Assembly: GCA_027922465.2 (NCBI GenBank)
Contig: BQMF02000642.1
Coordinates: 1 to 64,000 of the forward strand
Source: Turritopsis dohrnii
Taxonomy: Eukaryota > Cnidaria > Hydrozoa > Anthoathecata > Oceaniidae
DNA: 64,000 nt
Reading direction: 5' to 3'
The notes below the pieces were generated by a model. The model saw only the letters and a program-made list of their open reading frames with translations, was not told the origin of the DNA and made no database searches. The position numbers and the translations under genes were made by a program. Numbering within the stretch: position 1 is the stretch's first letter; each line of letters begins with the position of its first letter. Of this stretch, positions 54,842-64,000 are shown piece after piece.

Positions 54842-55749
54842 CCCAGCAGGCACAAAGACGTCGTAAAGACGTCGTAAAGACGTCTTTTCAAGACGTCCCT
54901 AAGACGTCGCAAAATGGTCGCGAAGTGGGAATCTCAAAAGACGTCCCAATTACATCTTCATTGAGACGTCTCGATGACATCCCAACGACATCGTAACGAC
55001 GTCGCAGGATTATGAAATTTACTCTTTTAAAAACTGTAATAGGCCACAGGCGGACTCGAACCTGGAACCTCTGGTGTGCCAGCCAAACTCGTAACCGTTA
55101 TGCCACCGCTGCTTGTTGTCAAAACGTTTAAAAACATTTACAATAAATCATTCTATACAGACTGATTGCTTTTGAAAGTTTATAATTGTTTCGAAGATCG
55201 TTATTGAATCTGCACAGAGACGTCCCAAAAACGTCGTAAAATCATCCTTCAAACGACCGATAAACAGAATTCGATACGAATGTAAATTCTGTATAAGCAT
55301 GTTAGTGTTACTCGATTTATACCGTTTAATGACTGCAGAATGAAATTTGAAAATTTTTGTCAGGTCACTATCTGATCGTAACAGGATCTCAATTGCGACA
55401 GCCCGTTTCAGACGTCCCAACGACGTCGCAAAATGATCTTAAGTTTATAATTGTTTCGAAGGTCGTTATTCAATCCGTATAAAGACGTCCCAAAAACGTC
55501 GTAAAAGGATCCCAAATGCAACGTCCCGTTTCAGACGTTCCTACGACGTCCCAAAATGATCTTAAGTTTATAATTGTTTCGAAGGTCGTTATTCAATCCG
55601 TATAAAGACGTCCTAAAAACGTCGTAAAAGGATCCCAACTGCGACGTCCCGTTTCAGACGTCCCTACGACGTCGCAAAATGATCTGGAAAACAAACGACC
55701 ATTTTACGATTAAAATGAGACGTCTCAAAGACGTCTTGTGCCCGCTGGG
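54842..55749. mobile_element. AGACGTC-type inverted-repeat element, second member
   Basis: Ends CCCAGCAGGCACAAAGACGT and GACGTCTTGTGCCCGCTGGG. Interior has repeated ~105-bp units with GTTTATAATTGTTTCGAAG, CGTTATTCAATCCGTATAAA and GACGTCCCAAAAACGTCG (55440-55680). Flanked by TG on both sides. Related to 50199-52817 by termini and by the ACGTC-dense interior. Confidence 0.85.
55030..55112 (-). tRNA. tRNA-like sequence inside the AGACGTC element (pseudo-tRNA)
   Basis: On the minus strand, AGCGGTGGCATAACGG (A-box-like) and GGTTCGAGTCC (B box) are about 35 bp apart with a stem around CTGGCACA between. The fit to a full cloverleaf is poor. An internal Pol III promoter or captured tRNA is plausible. 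Confidence 0.45.
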
Positions 55750-56870
55750 TGAACACCAAAATGAATTCCATTGTAATACCAAACGTAAAAATAAACCTTG
55801 GAGAAGATTGTTTTTACTTCAAGGAGGTAAATTATCCTGTTTGCAAATATTCGGTAAATAAATAAAGTTATTTTCTGCACACACACCTGTTCACTGAAAG
55901 TCATTTGTTGTGTTCGTGACATTTGTAACAATGAATTCTCTTTAATAAACAAAACAGATTATTCTTTATATAGCAACTGGTTAGGCTCCAGACCTTTAGC
56001 CCTACCTTATATAAACCTGTATCTGCTTTTAAGAAATCAAATCAATCAAAAAGTTACGACTCAATATACATTTTTATTGGACTTTTGTTTCTCGGTAAGT
56101 TACGTTTTGCGACTTGCTTGTTTTTGTTTGTTTGTTTATTTTGCTGAGGAAATAAAAAGTAAATTTGAAGCAAAAACGAAACGCCTGGAACTCAAAAAAA
56201 ATTCTTGGAAATTTTTGGAAAGTTTGTAAAGGAAATAATTTGAAAATAGTCTGGAAGTCTAGAAGTGTTTAATCACTTATCACAGATTTTTTCAATTTGA
56301 AATTTTTTGCTCGCACAAGACATCAGATCGATTCAAATTTTTATCACGTGATCAAATAGTGATTTAAAACAAAGTTTAACTATTGAACAGATTTCATACT
56401 TTCACGTTCTGTTCCGCAAAAGTTTCTACGCTTATAGGTAAAACTAATTAGAGAAGAAACAATATGAGAATATTGAACATAGAATGATCCTGTTTTTGAA
56501 TCGTTAAACACTTAAAAGGTCAGCAGCAAATCTAATCGATTCTCACTAGCAAAATTTCCTGATTCAGAATGTTAGGATAAACCGCTCTACTACGTATTTC
56601 AAAATCTCTGATGTAAATCACCAGTGAGACACTCCCATTCGAATTATTGCTGGCGACGTACTTTATATGTATGTTTTCAAACTATTCGTCGCCTAACTTT
56701 CAAAAGAAAAACCACCTGTATTTCTTTTTTCGACCATATCACGCTTTTTGCATCATGTTTTTTTATAGAATGGATAAAAAAGGAGCGGATAGATAAAAAA
56801 TAAATAAATAAATGTTACTTAAATGGCTTGCAAAATTGTTGTTTAAAAAGTTGTTTATTTATCCTTAATA
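55750..56870. other. About 1.1 kb upstream of the RPA-like gene, no recognised gene
   Basis: AT-rich, no domain in any frame. May hold the promoter of the RPA-like gene; no clear TATA or CCAAT arrangement picked out. Confidence 0.4.
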
Positions 56871-56982
56871 TAGATGGAATCGTCTCAAGACTTGGTCAGT
56901 GATGAAGAAATAACTGATAAACCTTCACCAGGCAAACGACAAAAACTGGCTGAAAATGGTTTGTGATGATTTTAAATTAAAA

Positions 56983-57895
56983 CAAGATGCCCTTACGGGC
57001 AGAAAGATTTCTGCAAAATCAGCTTAAGTGTGGAAAAACACCAACTACCTTAAGGGAAGAAATTTTCGCGGGAAGAGAATTTCGCGAATTTCGCGAGTCC
57101 TATTGTTTTATAACAAAAGACTATTGTTCTAGAACAATGGAAATCCGAAAATTCGCGAAAATTAATTCCCGCGAAAATTTCTTCCCTTAAGGTATGACAT
57201 TCTTGAAATTTAAAGAAGATTGAACCATTTCCACAATATATGTTTATCAAATTTCTGACCATGTACTCCCCATAAATCCGGAAAAACATAATTGTCACCA
57301 CGAAAAACTTCAAACATAACTGAAAGCAGAAAAAACTTACAGACCGTCAAGATAAGTTTCCTATTTGTTATCGTAAATAGAAGTCCTCATTCCTAATTAC
57401 AGACATTGATAATACAGATAAAAATTGTACAAATAAATATGCTAAAATAGCTAGAGAAACATACATCAAACATCAAAAATGATATATTGCAGGCAGAGAG
57501 TAGACAGACATCCTTGGCTGTTGGAGCTGAAGAGGAAACTGAGCTGAGCTGTGCGTATCCAGAGCTTAAAAAGCATTACAGCCCACACTTGAAACAAACG
57601 ATCTTTTGTATTAAGAAAGGCTTAAAGAATCCCAGACATTTTCCAAAAAACAAAAGAATTCGTTCCTTTTTTCACAAACTCGTTTTGATAAAACATTGAG
57701 AACTTGTTTTCAAAAAAGAAGGAACACAGGAGAATAATTGTGAAATAATTATAAATTTCTGCCATTTACTTTCGGTTTTGGAGGAGTGAATCTTCTTTGA
57801 AATCTACTCCACATTGATCAACTTTTGGAAATCTAAGTTTTCTTCGGTCACGCTGATAGTCTACCATTATACGAACGGCGTGCAAATGTTGACTC
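56983..57895. repeat. Hairpin-ended interspersed repeat, short copy, in the intron of the RPA-like gene
   Basis: Starts AACAAGATGCCCTTACGGGC and GCAGAAAGATTTCTGC as at 32946. Lacks the 1.75 kb found in the long copy but has a small MITE. It ends at GCGTGCAAATGTTG where identity to 35450 stops. Confidence 0.88.
57049..57193. mobile_element. TA-flanked small MITE with CCTTAAGGG termini
   Basis: CCTTAAGGGAAGAAATTTTC and GAAAATTTCTTCCCTTAAGG are perfect TIRs, with inner GCGGGAA/TTCCCGC. The sister repeat at 33003 has the empty site CACCAACTATGACATTC, so TA was duplicated. Confidence 0.93.
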
Positions 57896-58049
57896 GAAAA
57901 ATACCCGGATGATCACATGGCGGAAATTTAAACCAATAAACTAGCGCTATTGAAGTTAGTTAGCACCCTTTCGTAATAGTGGCGCTTTATGCACCAATGA
58001 ACATTGACACGGCGGTTGTATCAACCAATGAATTTCGAGATAAAAAAAC

Positions 58050-58140
58050 CCGCTAGGTTTGGACAGTAAGAAAAAAACGAAGAAAAAAACGAAAGCCGGT
58101 TGTAATAGCTTTCTTGCTTTCGCAGAAATCTAATTACGTG
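58050..58140. repeat. Hairpin sequence related to the 1.5-kb tandem array
   Basis: CTAGGTTTGGACAGT, an A-rich run, and TTTCTTGCTTTCGCAGAAA parallel the array's CTAGGTTTGGACAGTG, A run and TTCCTTGCTTACGCAGGAA at 100-185. Confidence 0.7.
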
Positions 58141-59469
58141 TAGCTTCATTTTTGTGGTGAATTAATCACATAAAATACTGTAAAATCAATTGGCTGGAAA
58201 ATGTTATTTGTATTTAACGTTTCTTTGAAGGAAGAAACTTTCACTGGGATTTTTCGCACTCCGCCGAATTTAAAATACTTGAGAAACTTTCGCAAGAGAA
58301 ACTTCCGTGAATTTGACTCTTCTTTGTGAACGTTTATATAACGTTATATCGATTTACCAAAAAAAGGTTTCCGCAAAAGTTTCTTCTAAAATACTTTTAG
58401 TGCTAAAAATTTTCTATCAAAAGTTTCTCCCAAGAAATTTAATTGCTTGATTTTCTTTTTTTAGACTTACTTGGATATGTGTTAACTGTTTCAGACCAAC
58501 ATACATCTTCGAATAATAATGAATATTTTGATATGGAATTCAAAACAAGCGCATCAACACAATCCAAAATACGTGTCATGGTTGATCCTACTTACAATCA
58601 TACAAAAGAAAAATGAACAAACACCCATGCAATTGTACAATTTGTCACCAATCAAGTACGGAAAAATATTTTTCAATAAATCCGTCGGAAGTGGAGCCAA
58701 GTGTTCTCCCAAAAAGTCAAACTTCGATTTTAATGACAACTGTGACTTAACAATAGAGGAAATCCTGCATGAAACACCCAAAGGTACTTTTTCTTTAGTT
58801 GGGCAAATTAACTGGGTGAATTCGTCACGCATTGTTAATGTTGGGAAGAATCAAAAGGCGGTAAGGGAAGGTAAATTTCTTGATTCCAGCAACAGTTCAA
58901 TGGATATTTCAGTATGGAGTGAATCCCTTATATCCATGTTGAAGTGTAACCAAGCATACCGTCTTTCAAATCTTACTACTAACATCTGGAAAGACCGACT
59001 ACAACTTGTAACGACAATGAACACTATTGCTATCCCTTTAGAAAATAAAAATATTTTCAAATGGGATAGTGTTGATTTGTCAGATAACACTATTATTTGT
59101 TGCCCAGAGATCATTTCTGTACGTCATGACACATACATGACGTGCAGAAATAAGTCATGTCGAAAGGAGCTGAGGCTTGGAGCCTTTCTAAAACCACACA
59201 AATAATTCAGTGCAACAATTGTAATCGGAAAATGTTGGCGGAAAAATGTGAAAAAGCACTCAACTGCGACATTGTAGTTGAAAAGAACAATAAACAGTTA
59301 GCTTTAACAATTTTTCCTGATGTTTTGTCATCATTCGGTATTCAAGGGAAAAATATTGAAGAAGAGTTATTAGTTGTTCAAAATATCGACTTCACATACA
59401 ACCGAAAAAGAATTGTCATTAAGATGGAGGAGCACCATCAAGAGGAAGATTGCACAGGGTGAAATTCCA

Positions 59470-61470
59470 TCGGAACCATGTTAGAGTTTTTATAGTATAT
59501 ACATTTTAAACACTGGTTGTATTTATATATACTTTTGTTAGAGTTTTTATAAACTGCAAACTTGCGTTTATAATTATTTTGTTTCCGAAGTTTTTAAACT
59601 AAAGTCATTCAAGTTGCGTTTGGGATTCATACGATAGTTTTGTTCATTTAAAAAAAGTTGGACAGCGGATCATAAAATCATATTTTGCTTTATGCACACC
59701 TTTTTGTTCTTCAGATTGTACATTTAAAACCGTTGGAGGAGAGTGTTGTTAGGGTTTATTGAAAAGTTTATTATGAAAGTTTATAGTCTATATAGTTGTT
59801 TTTATTGTAAAGCTTGGGTTTTCAAAAGTGCCTTGTCTTTTATGTTGTTCAACCCAAATTCGTGTTGTTTTAAGTGAAAACACTGTGCTTTATAATAGAA
59901 TGAAAGCCAAAATCCCATTCTAAATAGCTACATAACAATTATTTCCTCTCTTTGATATAATAAATTTCTTGCAAATAAAAAACTTCACTTTGCATCATAT
60001 TTACAGCTCAAGGTTCATCGAGTCTAACAGTTTACGATCAAAACTTTGTTATTTTCATCTAGGGTCAATGAGCAAAAATGTTGTGGTGGCTTCAAACTCA
60101 AATGCCGTATTTAGCTTATTTTGTATTTAGAAACTTAAAACTAACAATCCTTTTCCATAAAGAATAGGTCATTTCTTTATAGAAGAAACAAATTAACCTC
60201 TTCTAAGCAGTAGTTGTTTCGAACCTTTTATTTGCAGTACTGTGCTTTCTCGAATACACCTTTCCCGAGTTCGTTTTATATGTCATATTTTGGCTATATT
60301 GTCAGTACGGGCCTCGTCTCTGTGCTTATAATTACCGAAAATTTTTCCACTGCGATTTACAAACGGGTGTATTAAAATCAATAAGGAAACGAAAAGGAGC
60401 ATGGCGGAGGTGACGAAAACAGATGCGCCATCCATCAAGCGCTCCAGGCCCGCTTCACATTGTTTGACTATAATCAGACTTTGAATTTTGGACTTTTTCC
60501 CGAAGGACGCTTCCGGAAACTTTTGAATTAATAAACATTCACAGAATCTGCATCTTTATATCTTCATTATATTTCAATTCTCACAAGGAGCTTATTAAAA
60601 AAATAACAATATGTAGGAGTCTTGGCTTCAAACATTCTCTGACGTTAAACTAATCGGCACCATTTCGGAAAAATAAGATGTACCCGAAACACGAATGGGT
60701 ACACATGAATATTTAAAGTATATAAGTACCACTACTATTTCATTCTATTTGTAGTTGTTTGTCTATCGTCGTTGGAAAAGCAGGAAGCAGAAATATTAAC
60801 TCGTACGATTGAACTGGTAAAGTGACATGAAGTGATGACTACAGCATCTTGAAAATGATTTTATTCTTGAGATGCTGATTAGATTTCCGTATGCTTTCAT
60901 GGCTTGTTGTGATATCGTATATTCATCTAAAGAGATGATTGAAGTTCAATTTTTTAAAAAAATCAACATAGGTCATGACTGAGAGTAGAATAAAAGACAC
61001 TAATTACGCAAGGCTTGAACAGTTTTGATAGCTTTCGAGTACAATTATCTTACATTCCTCAGGATTAAATAATATAATTGCGAGACAAAGAATCTATCGA
61101 TTCTCTAGCTTACTTACAAAGTGAAGTCCATCAGTGTAACAGATGATGCGATGGCTGATTTTTAGGCGGTTCTTTCCAATATATTCAACAACTCGAAATC
61201 AAAATCGCCATTATATTTGTAGTTATATTTGTATACTTGTACTGTCCAGTGATGGTTTTTTCCGTCATCCATTCAGCCAGAGTTCATTGTTCATTGATAA
61301 AATCTTCAAATTAAAAAAATACAGACTATTAAGAAAACAAAAATACTACTTAAAAAAATACAAAATTTATAACATTACAAGTCACTATACAGTTTAATTT
61401 ACTCATTCAACTTTCTGAGATAATCTAAGCCATAGCGAAACTGGAATAACCAAAAGTATTTAAGCAAAAG
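59470..61470. other. About 2 kb between the convergent RPA-like and helicase genes
   Basis: AT-rich without a recognised gene. 60255-60290 (ACACCTTTCCCGAGTTCG) is a fragment of the 4888-type MITE. A short frame at 60401 (MAEVTKTDAPSIKRSRPASH) is not recognised and may be chance. Confidence 0.5.
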
Positions 61471-63975
61471 CTATGAAATTGTTTTGAAAGCTAACTGTTC
61501 CAATCTTTCTTCTTCAGCAATTCGATACTGATAATTTTTCTTCTTCTTTATATCCTGCAACCTCTCCAATGTCATTGGTTCAATAATCAAATCTTCCAGT
61601 TTCCTTACTCTAGAGATGGCCACATACGCCAAACCAATAAATTTTTCTGTATTACCTAAATCAATCCAAGCTTTATCTAAAGTAAGTCCTTGAGATTTAT
61701 GGATTGTAATAGCCCATGATAGTCTAAGTGGCAGTTGTTGTCTCTCACAAGTTGAACCATGTAAATCAGATATGCTCGTAACAGGGATAATAGGAACACA
61801 ACAGAGCTCATCTTCAAGTATACTTGGTCCAGAATAACAATCAAATTTCACTATCACTGCAATAGGTAAATTAGGAGGTGCATCACCCTCTTGAAATACA
61901 ATGTCTTTCACTACACCCATAGAACCATTACATAGCCCTCTGCTGGTCCATAAATTTCTTGTCAACATTACACGGCATCCTTTAGCTAAAAATACCTTAT
62001 TTTCAAGTCCACCCATATCATCAGAAGGCAATTTTGCTGCTGTTTTATTATTGTGCCTTGCATTTATCTGTGCCACAGGTATACCAAGACTCATTAACGC
62101 TTCATGGTTGTCTTTAGCTACTTTCGCATTTGCAAAAGACAGTTTTACATAAGATTTCACATCAACATTATTTGGTAACCGACCAGGTGTTCTAGAAAGA
62201 AACATTTGCCAGTCATTCTCTGATGAATCTCCATTTCTTAATCTATTAAGTGCAGAACGAAAAGTTTTCTGCTCAGCACTGTTTCCTTTCGACCGCTCAT
62301 TAACACTAAGTTTTATTACAGTAGTGAACATTCTGTAAATGCAGAACCCCATGGTATCTAATTCACTAGTAGGTTTCTTATGATACAACACTTTATCACC
62401 CACTGGTGGTAATTGTGCAATGTCTCCTACTAGAATTATTGATGTTCCTCCAAATGGTTTATCCATATTACCAGTACCTTGTTTGCGCCGCTTATCTATC
62501 CATCCCAACAAATTCTGACCAACTACAGAGTATTCATCAATAATAATATATGTGATAGAACGTAACTGTTCTTGAAGCTGCAACAGAGCACGCCCTTTTA
62601 AATCATGCATGTTTTTGCCTCTAATTGGAAGCCTTAAAAGAGAGTGCAATGTCATTCCCTTAATATTAAAAGCAGCTATTCCAAAGTAAGCTGTTACTGC
62701 ACATTTTTCCTTCAATAATGTCCTAATGCAGTTGATAAGAAAGCTTTTACCACTGCCTGCTAAACCTACAATCATCATAAGCAACTGTTTATCAAGACAG
62801 TTACCATGATCAGATATGATATCATAGGCTGTCCTTTGTGCTTCATTTAAAGAGCTTACATTTATTTCAAATAATTCTTCAACATCAAGGGAATTTGCTT
62901 TTTTCTGGTCTAACCATGATGGCATATTACCAATTTGTTCTTCAGTATATTTTGTCCTACAAGAATGCCAATACTCAGCATTACTTTGTATGGGCTCATC
63001 AGCATCAGTAATATTGTTAGCATATAAACCAGCTAAGTGCATCCATTCTTCACTAGGCCCATGTTCACATTCTTCAAACTGTACAAAATTGGATTGAAGT
63101 ACATTATTATCACAACCCTTTAAATTTTCTCTGTTTGCATAATGATCTAACAATGAAGCTTCAGTTTCAACTTGATCATCAGCTATAACTATTTTTCTTG
63201 ACCCTTCAACAGACACATTTAATATTTGAAAAGAACAACTATGCATTTTCAAGGAAAGTATATTATGCATTACTTCCTGAACACTGAAGTCACGCTCTCC
63301 AACAGCCCTAATCATTAACTCTGAATTTTCATCATATACTTTTTCATCCTCGTCATTTTCTGGTCCAAAATCTGGAATTTCTGCCTCATTCTCATCATCA
63401 AAATCATTGTTCTTATCAGGAAAATCAACATTCATTGGTAAATCAAGGAAATCATTTTCTGGTAAACAATCAAATCTATTCATATCAATAATCACATCTT
63501 TATATAAAAAGTTATTAGGTTCACCATTCTCATTTTTACCAGTGAGCCACAATAAAGCATCAAGTACTTTTTGTCTCCGTACCTTTAGCTCTTTAGAATT
63601 ATTATCTTTACGTTCAAATTTAAACACAATTATAGGAATATCACTTGGATATCTTGGCAAAATATTAGCTACATGCTGTACATCTTGAGGAAGAGTAATA
63701 ACATGTCCTTTATATGCTTTCTTTCCACCATTAGGCTTTGTATATACTTGAATGACAGGAAACGCTCGAGCAATAAGCATTTCTTCAACCTGAGTCAGAC
63801 CTTTAAGCTGAAGTGGGACTGGGCTAGGAACCATATTATTTTCTCGACTAAATTTCTTTGGTAAAGTTTTTTCTTTCTTACACCGTATACATTCATACTT
63901 AATGTCAATTAACTTTTTGGATGAACTTGGCAAAGGCCAAGCTTCTGCGCAAGTATTGCATTGAATTATAGTCAT
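61471..63975 (-). CDS. DUF6570 plus PIF1-type helicase without HUH Rep domain
   Basis: 834 open codons from MTIIQCNTCAEAWPL; the true start may lie beyond the window edge. Residues 6-32 are a C4 ribbon (C6, C9, C29, C32). Residues ~41-175 match DUF6570 of Helitron proteins (FSRENNMVPSPVPLQLKGLT, YKGHVITLPQDV, LPRYPSDIPIIVFKF, VRRQKVLDALLWL). An acidic linker leads directly to RDFSVQEVMHNILSL (228-242), which in Helitrons comes after the HUH nuclease, so the nuclease is missing. The SF1 helicase follows: Walker A GLAGSGKS (404-411), DEYS (480-483), GDIAQLPPV (517-525), then SRGLCNGSMGVV, RLSWAITIHKSQGLTLDKAW and AYVAISRVRKLEDL. All motifs look intact. It should unwind DNA with ATP. Either a deleted Helitron or a domesticated helicase. 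Confidence 0.85.
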   Translation of the reverse strand: MTIIQCNTCAEAWPLPSSSKKLIDIKYECIRCKKEKTLPKKFSRENNMVPSPVPLQLKGLTQVEEMLIARAFPVIQVYTKPNGGKKAYKGHVITLPQDVQHVANILPRYPSDIPIIVFKFERKDNNSKELKVRRQKVLDALLWLTGKNENGEPNNFLYKDVIIDMNRFDCLPENDFLDLPMNVDFPDKNNDFDDENEAEIPDFGPENDEDEKVYDENSELMIRAVGERDFSVQEVMHNILSLKMHSCSFQILNVSVEGSRKIVIADDQVETEASLLDHYANRENLKGCDNNVLQSNFVQFEECEHGPSEEWMHLAGLYANNITDADEPIQSNAEYWHSCRTKYTEEQIGNMPSWLDQKKANSLDVEELFEINVSSLNEAQRTAYDIISDHGNCLDKQLLMMIVGLAGSGKSFLINCIRTLLKEKCAVTAYFGIAAFNIKGMTLHSLLRLPIRGKNMHDLKGRALLQLQEQLRSITYIIIDEYSVVGQNLLGWIDKRRKQGTGNMDKPFGGTSIILVGDIAQLPPVGDKVLYHKKPTSELDTMGFCIYRMFTTVIKLSVNERSKGNSAEQKTFRSALNRLRNGDSSENDWQMFLSRTPGRLPNNVDVKSYVKLSFANAKVAKDNHEALMSLGIPVAQINARHNNKTAAKLPSDDMGGLENKVFLAKGCRVMLTRNLWTSRGLCNGSMGVVKDIVFQEGDAPPNLPIAVIVKFDCYSGPSILEDELCCVPIIPVTSISDLHGSTCERQQLPLRLSWAITIHKSQGLTLDKAWIDLGNTEKFIGLAYVAISRVRKLEDLIIEPMTLERLQDIKKKKNYQYRIAEEERLEQLAFKTIS

Positions 63976-64000
63976 TTCTAGGCTCTTATGGAATTTTTTG

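Larger units (their letters stand above)
56874..59462 (+). pseudogene. RPA70-like OB-fold/zinc-ribbon protein, two exons, two 1-nt frameshifts
   Basis: Exon 1 (56874-56958) encodes MESSQDLVSDEEITDKPSPG and a KRQK basic patch, ending at a GTTTGT donor in phase 1. The acceptor is TTTCAG at 58494; the joined codon reads on as QHTSSNNNEYFDMEFKTSAS, then STQSKIRVMVDPTYNH. The frame then shifts at an A run (58611) to EQTPMQLYNLSPIKYGK, an OB-fold-like domain with EILHETPKGTFSLVGQINWV, MDISVWSESLISML and YRLSNLTTNIWKDR. A second shift at another A run (59190) joins CRNKSCRKEL to IQCNNCNRKM, a C4 zinc ribbon as in RPA70. One shift needs a base less, the other a base more. A role in binding single-stranded DNA is inferred. 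The gene converges on the PIF1 helicase. Confidence 0.65.

Overview
The window is a gene-poor, AT-rich piece of a metazoan genome built almost entirely from mobile elements nested in one another. The element mix suggests a cnidarian or similar early-branching animal: L2/CR1-type LINEs with a 2A-like motif, DUF6570/PIF1 helicases, Helitrons with A^T insertion, PIF/Harbinger elements with a coiled-coil second ORF, and many TA and TAA/TTA MITEs. I see no ordinary host gene that I can name. Taxonomy is inference; no rRNA or mitochondrial marker is present.

Layout. 1-3430: a ~1.5-kb unit in tandem. 3455-4222: an intact LINE ORF1. 4300-6400: MITEs and small repeats. 6717-11094: a decayed Helitron on the minus strand (Rep then PIF1 helicase) whose 5' TC end is visible at 11094. 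11412-14102: a PIF/Harbinger element with two divergent dead ORFs and a 31-bp left terminal inverted repeat (TIR). The perfect partner of that TIR lies 34.6 kb away at 46012-46042, so a ~31.8-kb block (about 14103-45924) sits inside the Harbinger. The block is itself bordered by imperfect inverted repeats.

The centre of interest is 14.3-30.5 kb: three and a half copies of a cassette I do not recognise as a described element. Each cassette has, in order, a promoter with CCAAT and TATA boxes and a conserved GTTCC/GGAAC palindrome; a + strand gene for a C2H2 finger, tyrosine-recombinase-like core and telobox-like Myb protein (YR-Myb); a small + strand gene starting MFFKF; a cassette-specific satellite with inverted halves; and a convergent - strand gene with a GW.G.DS.YDAWLC core and C-terminal SUMO-interaction-like motifs. 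YR-Myb is open in copy A, has two compensating frameshifts in B and one stop in C. The small gene is open in all three. The cassettes are well diverged from each other yet keep the same order, so the array looks old, or assembled from separate insertions, rather than freshly duplicated.

30.5-46 kb holds a 3' LINE fragment, a repeat family with a perfectly datable 493-bp Helitron, a Gypsy integrase remnant split by two MITEs, and an L2-type LINE endonuclease split by two more. 46-56 kb has Harbinger remnants, a tRNA-like sequence and two AGACGTC-rich inverted-repeat elements. 56.9-59.5 kb carries a two-exon RPA-like OB-fold gene with two 1-nt frameshifts, both in A runs. 61471-63975 is an open 834-codon DUF6570 plus PIF1 helicase reading frame without the HUH nuclease expected between those parts; its start may lie beyond the window. 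The RPA-like gene and helicase are convergent and may be parts of one Helitron-derived system.
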